Of a DNA stretch of 5,913 bases, positions 1 through 4,108 are shown in pieces; positions within the stretch are counted from its first letter, which is position 1; the number at the start of each line of letters is the position of its first letter. Made by a program: the position numbers and the translations under genes. The stretch is from Propionibacteriaceae bacterium (GTDB lineage: Bacteria; Actinomycetota; Actinomycetes; Propionibacteriales; Propionibacteriaceae). The notes beneath the pieces were generated by a model that saw nothing but the letters and a program-made list of their open reading frames with translations, searched no databases and was not told the DNA's origin. The stretch lies in contig JAIRXX010000348.1 of NCBI GenBank assembly GCA_031268065.1, positions 1-5,913 of the forward strand, written 5' to 3'.

Positions 1-1
1 C

Positions 2-592
2 CAGTACGGCATGACCGAGACTTTGGGGGCGGTGCGCATCGGCACCGGGGACCAAGACCCATTCCTGGGCCGCGACTACGGGCACCAGCGCGACTATTCC
101 GAGGACATCGCCGCCAAAGTTGACGAGGAGGTCGCCAAATTCCTCGCCAACGCGCACCAGGAGGCTTTCGACTGCCTCACCGAGAACCGCGACGTGCTGG
201 ACGCTTTGGTGCGCGAATTATTCGAGAACGAAACCCTGGACAAAGAGCAAGTCGCCAAAGTGTTCGAGCCGTTGCGCCGCCGCCCCAAACGTCCGGCTTG
301 GACCGGCTCCGAGACCCGCGTCCCCTCCGACCTCCCGCCCGTGGACCCGCCGCCGATGAAAGAACGGCAGCCGCTTTCGGCCAGTGTGCCACCGGCTTCC
401 CTGCCACCGGGCCAGGCGAATCCGGGGCAGCTCCCGCCAGCGCCCTATCCGCCACCCGGAGCGCAACCCCCGCCCTTCGGCTATCCACCGCCCACCCCGG
501 AAGGCCAGCCGCCGTATCAGCCGCCTGCCGCCGCTGACCCCAGCACCCCGGAGGAGCAACCGGGCGGCGAGTCCGACAAGCCGCAAGGCTGA
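2..592 (+). CDS. ftsH: FtsH ATP-dependent zinc metalloprotease, C-terminal part (5' truncated)
   Basis: This is the end of the membrane-anchored AAA+ protease FtsH, which degrades membrane and short-lived cytosolic proteins. The frame is open from base 2, with 196 codons visible. The match is to the end of the peptidase domain: LGAVRIG, then [18 protein letters not shown] (about visible residues 20-37) and the helical stretch up to FEPLRRRP. The AAA+ module and the HEXXH zinc site would lie upstream of the window and cannot be checked. From about visible residue 100 to the end the protein is a low-complexity tail rich in Pro, Gln, Ala and Gly with repeated PPP runs, probably disordered; actinobacterial FtsH proteins often have such tails. 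The TGA at 590-592 is one nucleotide before the folE start, so the two genes are probably co-transcribed. The identification is firm; the tail's function is unknown. Confidence 0.93.
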   Translation, partial: QYGMTETLGAVRIGTGDQDPFLGRDYGHQRDYSEDIAAKVDEEVAKFLANAHQEAFDCLTENRDVLDALVRELFENETLDKEQVAKVFEPLRRRPKRPAWTGSETRVPSDLPPVDPPPMKERQPLSASVPPASLPPGQANPGQLPPAPYPPPGAQPPPFGYPPPTPEGQPPYQPPAAADPSTPEEQPGGESDKPQG

Positions 593-593
593 C

Positions 594-1154
594 ATGGCCA
601 TCGACCAGGAACGCATTGCACGGGCGGTCCGCGAATTCCTGCTGGGCATCGGAGAAGACCCAGATCGGGACGGCCTGCTTGAGACTCCGGCCCGCGTCGC
701 CAGGGCCTGCGTAGAAGTGTTCGACGGGATGGACAGCGATCCGGCGGCGATCTTGTCCACCACCTTCGACCTGGGCCATGACGAATTGGTGCTGGTGAAG
801 GACATCGCGGTGTGGAGCACCTGCGAGCACCACCTGCTCCCATTCAGCGGGGTGGCCCATGTCGGATACATCCCCTCCGGGCACCAGATCACCGGTTTGA
901 GCAAATTGGCCCGGCTGGTGGACGCCTACGCCAGACGGCCCCAAGTGCAGGAACGGCTCACCAGCCAAATCGCCGATGCCTTGGTCACCCATCTCAAAGC
1001 CCAGGGCGTATTGGTCGTGCTGGAGTGCGAACACCTGTGCATGACCATGCGCGGGGTCAAGAAGCCGGGATCGAAGACTGTCACCTCCGCCGTTCGCGGC
1101 ATCCTACGCAATTCAGCCACTCGCGCCGAGGCGATGGGCCTGATCCTGGGGTGA
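594..1154 (+). CDS. folE: GTP cyclohydrolase I (FolE)
   Basis: FolE converts GTP to 7,8-dihydroneopterin triphosphate and formate, the first committed step of folate synthesis, as a cytosolic homodecamer. The 186-residue product has the usual type I length. Visible signatures are [17 protein letters not shown] (20-36), [10 protein letters not shown] (75-84), YIPSG then [10 protein letters not shown] (101-110), RPQVQERLT (115-123) and EHLCMTMRG (146-154). By comparison with the E. coli enzyme the zinc ligands are C77, H80 and C149, and H79 and H147 match its catalytic histidines; all are present. The ATG at 594 fits the family N terminus ([16 protein letters not shown]). It lies 1 nt after the ftsH stop with a weak AAGG at 585-588, so translation is probably coupled to ftsH. 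An in-frame extension upstream to 384 overlaps ftsH coding sequence and has no family counterpart. Confidence 0.97.
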   Translation: MAIDQERIARAVREFLLGIGEDPDRDGLLETPARVARACVEVFDGMDSDPAAILSTTFDLGHDELVLVKDIAVWSTCEHHLLPFSGVAHVGYIPSGHQITGLSKLARLVDAYARRPQVQERLTSQIADALVTHLKAQGVLVVLECEHLCMTMRGVKKPGSKTVTSAVRGILRNSATRAEAMGLILG

Positions 1155-1237
1155 CGCCAAGCCTAAGCACCAGTTCACCCGGTTGATTGCCGGTATCCGA
1201 GTGGTGGTCTCAGCGCCTTGCCGGGCAACCGCTCCCC

Positions 1238-1250
1238 TAGGCTGTCGGAG
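1238..1250 (+). promoter_or_regulatory. Candidate -10 box and leaderless start for folP
   Basis: TAGGCT at 1238-1243 fits the actinobacterial -10 pattern TAnnnT. Its last base is 7 nt before the folP ATG at 1251, so transcription would begin at or next to the A of the ATG. That would give a leaderless mRNA. No Shine-Dalgarno sequence is correctly spaced: the only purine run, GGAG at 1247-1250, touches the ATG. A good -35 is not evident; TTGCCG at 1218-1223 leaves a short 14-nt spacer. It lies within a perfect TTGCC-G-GGCAA inverted repeat (1218-1228) that could be an operator. This is inferred from pattern only. Confidence 0.4.
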
Positions 1251-2096
1251 ATGCCTGCGATTCCACACCTCGATCGCACCCTTGTGATGGGGATTGTCAA
1301 TGTGACCCCGGACTCGTTCTCCGACGGGGGCGATCACCCGACCCCGGAATCCGCCACCGAAGACGGCCTGGCCTTGTTCGACCAGGGCGCGGACATGCTG
1401 GACGTCGGCGGGGAATCCACCCGCCCCGGCGCCTCCCGGATCACCGCCCAGACCGAGTTGGAACGGGTTCTGCCGGTGATCCGCGCGCTCAGCGCGGCGG
1501 GAGCGGCGGTCTCCATCGACACCACGCGGGCAGAAGTTGCCGTGGCCGCAGTGGCGGCGGGAGCGGTGCTGGTGAACGATATCTCCGGTGGGCTGGCCGA
1601 TCCGCAGATGCTTCCCGCAGTCGCGGAGCTGGGAGTTGGATTCGTTGTCGAGCACTGGCGTGCTCCAGCGGCGGCGATGCAGGCCCACGCCAACTACGCC
1701 GATGTGGTGGTTGACGTCCGGCGGGAATTGGCCGCGCAGGTCGCCAATGCGTTGAGCGCCGGCATTGCGGCCGATCTGCTGATAGTCGACCCCGGATTGG
1801 GCTTCTCCAAGGACAGCGACCACAATTGGACGCTGCTGCGGCATCTGGACAGCTTCGCTGAAATAGGTTGCCCGCTGCTGATCGGCGCTTCCCGAAAGCG
1901 TTTCCTGGGGGAATTGCTGTCCGACAATGGCAGCCCCCGCCCGCCCAAGGAACGCGACGACGCCACTGTTGCGCTGACCGCGCTCTTGGCTGAGCGGGGG
2001 ATTTGGGGGGTGCGCACCCACAGCGTCCGCGCCCAGCGGGACGCGATAGCTGTGGTCGAGCAAATGGCTGGCTCGCATTGCGCCGCTTTCCGGTAA
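1251..2096 (+). CDS. folP: Dihydropteroate synthase (FolP)
   Basis: FolP condenses 6-hydroxymethyl-7,8-dihydropterin pyrophosphate with p-aminobenzoate to give dihydropteroate. It is the sulfonamide target. The 281-residue TIM barrel shows the ordered family motifs: VMGIVNVTPDSFSDGG (12-27), DVGGESTRPGA (51-61), SIDTTRAEVA (89-98), NDISGG (109-114), DPGLGFSKD (180-188), GASRKRFLG (212-220) and VRTHSVR (254-260). Pterin, substrate and phosphate contacts known from E. coli (N22, D96, N115, D185, K221, R255, H257) correspond to N17, D90, N109, D180, K216, R255 and H257. The usual HDV/HDVR ending reads HSVR here, a minor change outside the named contacts. ATG 1251 is preferred over an upstream in-frame TTG at 1218 because it gives the normal short N terminus. 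The gene follows folE after 96 nt and precedes folB by 25 nt. No frameshift or missing motif is seen. Confidence 0.97.
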   Translation: MPAIPHLDRTLVMGIVNVTPDSFSDGGDHPTPESATEDGLALFDQGADMLDVGGESTRPGASRITAQTELERVLPVIRALSAAGAAVSIDTTRAEVAVAAVAAGAVLVNDISGGLADPQMLPAVAELGVGFVVEHWRAPAAAMQAHANYADVVVDVRRELAAQVANALSAGIAADLLIVDPGLGFSKDSDHNWTLLRHLDSFAEIGCPLLIGASRKRFLGELLSDNGSPRPPKERDDATVALTALLAERGIWGVRTHSVRAQRDAIAVVEQMAGSHCAAFR

Positions 2097-2107
2097 TCTC
2101 CATACCC

Positions 2108-2113
2108 AGGAGG
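2108..2113 (+). promoter_or_regulatory. Strong Shine-Dalgarno site of folB
   Basis: The perfect AGGAGG lies 8 nt before GTG 2122. It decides the folB start, because the upstream in-frame GTG at 2113 overlaps the site itself and cannot be served by it. This is by far the best ribosome binding site among the four fol genes here, which suggests independent, efficient initiation for the folB-folK-DUF3180 block. Confidence 0.85.
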
Positions 2114-2121
2114 TGGCCCCA

Positions 2122-2481
2122 GTGTTAACAATCGCAGTCACAGGAATAGCCTGCAGCGGGCGTCATGGCGTCTGGGATGAGGAGCGGGCGCGCCCGCAGA
2201 AATTTCTAGTGGATATCGAATGCCAGTTGAATCGGGGAGATTGCGGCGACGACCTCGCCAACACCGTAGATTACGCGGAATTAGTGCAGGCGGCGCAATT
2301 GGTTATCGGCGGCCCCAGCTGCAACTTGCTGGAAACCTTGGCGAGCCGAATCGCCCTGCGCTGTCTGGAATTTCCGCTGATCCAGGAAATTGCCGTGCGG
2401 GTGCATAAGCCGAACGGCCCGCTGGCGGAGGCGGTCCAAGACTGCTTCGCGGAAGTCAAGCTGAGCCGGGGCCCGCAGTGA
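2122..2481 (+). CDS. folB: Dihydroneopterin aldolase (FolB)
   Basis: FolB cleaves 7,8-dihydroneopterin to 6-hydroxymethyl-7,8-dihydropterin and glycolaldehyde, and the product passes to FolK. The product is 119 residues, the normal length for this tunnelling-fold family. Motifs are HGVWDEER (15-22), FLVDIE (28-33), DDLANTVDYAEL (43-54), NLLETLASRIA (68-78) and VRVHKPNGP (92-100). Compared with the Staphylococcus aureus enzyme, E21 matches catalytic-pocket E22, Y51 matches Y54, E71 matches pterin-anchoring E74 and K96 matches catalytic K100, so the active site looks complete. GTG 2122 is chosen because AGGAGG lies 8 nt upstream and the protein then begins MLTIAVTGIACSGRHGV as in relatives. Its TGA overlaps the GTG of folK by 4 nt, which implies translational coupling and matched expression of consecutive enzymes. 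Confidence 0.96.
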   Translation: MLTIAVTGIACSGRHGVWDEERARPQKFLVDIECQLNRGDCGDDLANTVDYAELVQAAQLVIGGPSCNLLETLASRIALRCLEFPLIQEIAVRVHKPNGPLAEAVQDCFAEVKLSRGPQ

Positions 2482-3005
2482 GTGCGGAAACTGGGCGGCG
2501 GGCCGTATTCAGCATCGGGTCAAACCTGGGAGACCGTTTAGGCTATCTCCAGCGGGCAGTTAATGAATTGCGCAGTTTGCCGCTCACCGATGTCGCCATT
2601 TCCAGTGTCTACGACACTGAGCCGATGGACTTCACCGACCAACCTGATTTTCTCAACGCAATAGTTATCGGCAGCGTGGCCCTACCCGCCGCGGAATTGC
2701 TGCGGCAAACAGCGCGGTTCGAGACAGCAATCGGCAGGGTCCGCGTTTCGGCGGCAGACCCGCCAAACTCAGTCAAGGGGCCAAGGGTGATCGACATCGA
2801 TTTGATCGCGGTCTGGGGCGAGCAGATCGACAGCGCCGAATTGACCTTGCCGCATCCCAGAGCGCACCAGCGCGGCTTCGTCTTGGTCCCTTGGCTGGAA
2901 GTGGACGCAACAGCCTGGCTGCCCGGACGCGGATCAGCGGCGGACCTGCTGGCCGCGCTCCCCCCGCAGCGGGTGCGTCGGCGCACAGATTTGGAGTTAG
3001 CCTGA
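2478..3005 (+). CDS. folK: 6-hydroxymethyl-7,8-dihydropterin pyrophosphokinase (FolK)
   Basis: FolK transfers pyrophosphate from ATP to 6-hydroxymethyl-7,8-dihydropterin, making the FolP substrate. The 175-residue protein shows FSIGSNLGDR (11-20), SVYDTEPMDF (43-52), DQPDFLNAIV (54-63), FETAIGRVR (81-89), GPRVIDIDLI (101-110) and LPHPRAHQRGFVLVPWLEV (124-142). D106 and D108 match the two magnesium-binding aspartates of E. coli (D95, D97); R87 and R103 match the catalytic R82 and R92. The loop between those arginines is 6 residues longer than in E. coli, and the position before GPR is Lys rather than the usual Trp, an unusual form of mobile loop 3. The GTG start overlaps the folB stop, and no good Shine-Dalgarno site is visible, consistent with coupled translation. 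The TGA overlaps the next ATG by one base. Confidence 0.95.
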   Translation: MSAETGRRAVFSIGSNLGDRLGYLQRAVNELRSLPLTDVAISSVYDTEPMDFTDQPDFLNAIVIGSVALPAAELLRQTARFETAIGRVRVSAADPPNSVKGPRVIDIDLIAVWGEQIDSAELTLPHPRAHQRGFVLVPWLEVDATAWLPGRGSAADLLAALPPQRVRRRTDLELA

Positions 3006-3478
3006 TGACAAGCCAAAACGAGGAACGGTTGCGGATCACGAAGTGGACTTGGGTCTTGTTCGCCACCGTGCTCGGGGCTGGGACCGTCTGGATCGGGCTG
3101 CAGGCATGTTGGACTTGGGGCTGGCCGACGCCCCGGTTCCCCTTCGCCGCCGCACTGGTCTTCGCGGCCATCGCGCTGGCAGGTTTGCTGCTGGTGATAC
3201 TGCTCCGGGGCAAAGTCCGAGCCGCCCGATCCCACGGCCCCGGACTGCTGGCACTGGGCAAGTCGCTGGTGATCGCCGGTGGGGCGCTGGCCGGTGGCTA
3301 CCTGGTGTTGTTGGGAGTCAATTTGCGCCTTACGGCGGCGATTCCCCGCGAAACGTTCACTGCGGCGCTGATATCGCTAATCGCGGCTATAGGGTGCGTA
3401 GTTTCCGGCTATCTGCTCCAGTCTGCGTGCCGCATCCCCCCAGAAGAAGACGCCGGGGAACCGGATCAGAAGCATTGA
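3005..3478 (+). CDS. DUF3180 family four-helix membrane protein
   Basis: This 157-residue protein belongs to an actinobacterial family of unknown function usually found behind folK (Rv3605c in M. tuberculosis). Hydrophobicity read by eye gives four membrane helices at about 14-36, 46-68, 84-105 and 117-140. There is a charged N terminus (SQNEERLR), a basic loop RGKVRAARSHGPG (68-80) and an acidic, hydrophilic C terminus after CRIPP. Family-like features are ALGKSLVIAGGALAGGYL (83-100) and CRIPPEED (142-149). No catalytic motif is seen. The ATG overlaps the folK TGA by one base (TGATG), and GGAG at 2993-2996 is 8 nt upstream, so it is the last cistron of the fol block. Constant linkage suggests a role near folate synthesis or the membrane, but no function can be assigned. 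Confidence 0.88.
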   Translation: MTSQNEERLRITKWTWVLFATVLGAGTVWIGLQACWTWGWPTPRFPFAAALVFAAIALAGLLLVILLRGKVRAARSHGPGLLALGKSLVIAGGALAGGYLVLLGVNLRLTAAIPRETFTAALISLIAAIGCVVSGYLLQSACRIPPEEDAGEPDQKH

Positions 3479-3590
3479 GCATCACTGCCAAGTTGCGGCC
3501 GAGTCTCAATTTCAGCGCGTCTGCGACCCGCCACAGCCGCGCCCACCGGGCCAAAGACCATAAGTTTCCTGAGACTTTGAGCGGAACCAT
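3479..3590. other. Non-coding spacer after the fol block
   Basis: No gene with a recognisable product is found here. There is no classical terminator with a T-tract. Small structures present are GCCC-ACC-GGGC (3541-3551), a near-palindrome AAGTTTCCTGAGACTT (3562-3577, one T-G pair) and a 7-bp inverted repeat AGTCTCA (3502-3508) / TGAGACT (3570-3576) spanning 75 nt. In M. tuberculosis this junction holds a run of further genes (panC, panD, coaX, lysS among them). No remnant of them can be read here. Confidence 0.5.
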
Positions 3591-3602
3591 TCAAAATTGG
3601 GC

Positions 3603-3630
3603 TTGTACTTAACCACATTCGTTATATGCT
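3603..3630 (+). promoter_or_regulatory. Candidate lsr2 promoter
   Basis: The sequence changes from GC-rich to AT-rich at about 3591. TTGTAC (3603-3608) can serve as a -35 and TATGCT (3625-3630) as a -10 with a 16-nt spacer; the overlapping TATATG (3623-3628) is an alternative. The start of transcription would fall near 3637, giving a leader of about 40 nt before the lsr2 ATG. Each hexamer is only a partial match, so the exact boxes are uncertain. A promoter in this 197-nt gap is nonetheless expected. Confidence 0.45.
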
Positions 3631-3640
3631 TGCTTCTATT

Positions 3641-3652
3641 CGGGAAAACCCG
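3641..3652 (+). repeat. Inverted repeat CGGG-AAAA-CCCG in the lsr2 leader
   Basis: A perfect 4-bp stem flanks an A4 centre, 12 bp in all, lying 12 nt before the AAGGAG ribosome site. It could be a small leader hairpin or an operator half-pair around an A-tract. At this size it could also arise by chance. Confidence 0.35.
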
Positions 3653-3675
3653 GTAACGATTAGCAAGGAGTGAAG

Positions 3676-3993
3676 ATGGCGCAGCGGACGCGCATCGAAC
3701 TTTTCGATGACATTGATGATGGCCCGGCAGACGAGACAGTCTACTTCGGCATAGATGGCAAAGATTATGAGATTGACCTCTCAGAGAAGAATGCCAAGGC
3801 AATACGTGGAGCGCTACAGCCCTACCTGAACGCAGGGCGTAGGGCCAGCGGGGGAACTAAGCGGCGCAAGGTCAGCGTTGCTGGCAATGCTGGAGACATC
3901 AGGGCTTGGGCGGTTAGCCAAGGGCTTGAGGTCTCGGCGCGTGGGCGCGTCTCGGCAGAGATTCGCGCAGCTTACGAGCAGGCACATCGCTAA
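3676..3993 (+). CDS. lsr2: Lsr2-type nucleoid-associated DNA-bridging protein
   Basis: Lsr2 is the actinobacterial counterpart of H-NS. It binds AT-rich DNA through the minor groove, oligomerises and silences horizontally acquired and regulated genes. The 105-residue product has the N-terminal dimerisation domain (MAQRTRIELFDDID, ETVYFGIDGKDYEIDLSEKNA, about 1-58), a basic linker AGRRASGGTKRRK (53-65), and a C-terminal DNA-binding domain (about 70-105). That domain carries DIRAWAVSQGLEVSARGRVSAEI with the AT-hook-like core R89-G90-R91. The linker is shorter and less arginine-rich than in M. tuberculosis Lsr2 (112 residues). ATG 3676 is chosen because AAGGAG (3665-3670) is 5 nt upstream; the in-frame GTG at 3670 overlaps that site. 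The gene is visibly less GC-rich, with more A/T third positions than the fol genes. It lies directly upstream of clpC, as in mycobacteria, and autoregulation is plausible given the AT-rich flanks. Confidence 0.95.
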   Translation: MAQRTRIELFDDIDDGPADETVYFGIDGKDYEIDLSEKNAKAIRGALQPYLNAGRRASGGTKRRKVSVAGNAGDIRAWAVSQGLEVSARGRVSAEIRAAYEQAHR

Positions 3994-4011
3994 GCCGCTA
4001 GCGAAAACGGT

Positions 4012-4030
4012 GGATTTTTCTGAAAATTCC
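4012..4030. repeat. AT-rich near-palindrome upstream of clpC
   Basis: GGATTTTTC-T-GAAAATTCC is a 9-1-9 inverted repeat with one mismatched pair (4015/4027). The one-base centre excludes a simple RNA hairpin and suggests a DNA site for a dimeric regulator, or an AT-rich minor-groove site of the kind Lsr2 prefers. Its centre, 4021, is 20 bp from the centre of the next palindrome, about two helical turns. Confidence 0.4.
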
Positions 4031-4033
4031 CGT

Positions 4034-4048
4034 TTACTAGACTAGTAA
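4034..4048. promoter_or_regulatory. Perfect 15-bp palindrome over a candidate clpC -10 box
   Basis: TTACTAG-A-CTAGTAA is a perfect 7-1-7 inverted repeat. Inside it TAGACT (4038-4043) fits the actinobacterial -10 pattern TAnnnT, which would place the transcription start at about 4050, the first bases of the adjoining hairpin. No convincing -35 is seen 17 nt upstream. A factor bound here would cover the promoter. It does not match the ClgR pattern (CGC-N5-GCG) or the HspR element (CTTGAGT-N7-ACTCAAG), so the regulator is not named. Confidence 0.45.
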
Positions 4049-4078
4049 GGCCGTCCCCCAGTCGGCTGGGGGGCGGCC
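4049..4078 (+). terminator. 13-bp GC-rich hairpin: lsr2 terminator or clpC leader stem-loop
   Basis: GGCCGTCCCCCAG (4049-4061) pairs with CTGGGGGGCGGCC (4066-4078) around a TCGG loop: 13 pairs with a single G-U. No T-tract follows (next bases ATAGCACTTC), so it is not a classical Rho-independent terminator, although actinobacterial terminators often lack the tail. It begins 55 nt after the lsr2 stop and ends 30 nt before the clpC ATG. If clpC starts from the -10 at 4038-4043, this stem would form the extreme 5' end of the clpC mRNA and could protect it. The structure is certain; its role is not. Confidence 0.6.
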
Positions 4079-4093
4079 ATAGCACTTCTGGAT

Positions 4094-4100
4094 GGAGGAG
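4094..4100 (+). promoter_or_regulatory. clpC ribosome binding site
   Basis: GGAGGAG ends 8 nt before ATG 4109. It favours that ATG over the in-frame GTG at 4103, which would be only 2 nt away. The strong site indicates a leadered clpC mRNA, so its promoter must lie upstream of 4094. Confidence 0.85.
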
Positions 4101-4108
4101 TTGTGCAG

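Noticed and set aside
384..593. Upstream in-frame extension of folE
   Set aside because: It overlaps ftsH coding sequence in another frame; FolE homologues start at about the ATG at 594.
177..1034. 285-codon open frame on the - strand across ftsH and folE
   Set aside because: It is the complement of two conserved genes and spans the junction between them; no recognisable domain.
1218..1250. TTG 1218 as folP start
   Set aside because: No ribosome site precedes it, and it would add 11 residues not needed for the barrel; ATG 1251 gives the normal N terminus.
1113..2141. 342-codon open frame on the - strand opposite folP
   Set aside because: It lies entirely over well-supported folP with low-complexity Arg/Gly/Ala composition, the usual result of reading GC-rich coding DNA backwards.
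3387..3590. 67-codon - strand frame in the DUF3180-lsr2 gap, with Trp/Arg/Leu-rich start
   Set aside because: Part of it overlaps the DUF3180 gene, it has no clear ribosome site, and nothing in it is recognisable; a small protein cannot be wholly excluded.
3995..4010. ClgR operator upstream of clpC, suggested by CGCTAGCG
   Set aside because: ClgR sites need CGC and GCG separated by about 5 bases; here the gap is 2. No HspR-type element (CTTGAGT-N7-ACTCAAG) was found either.
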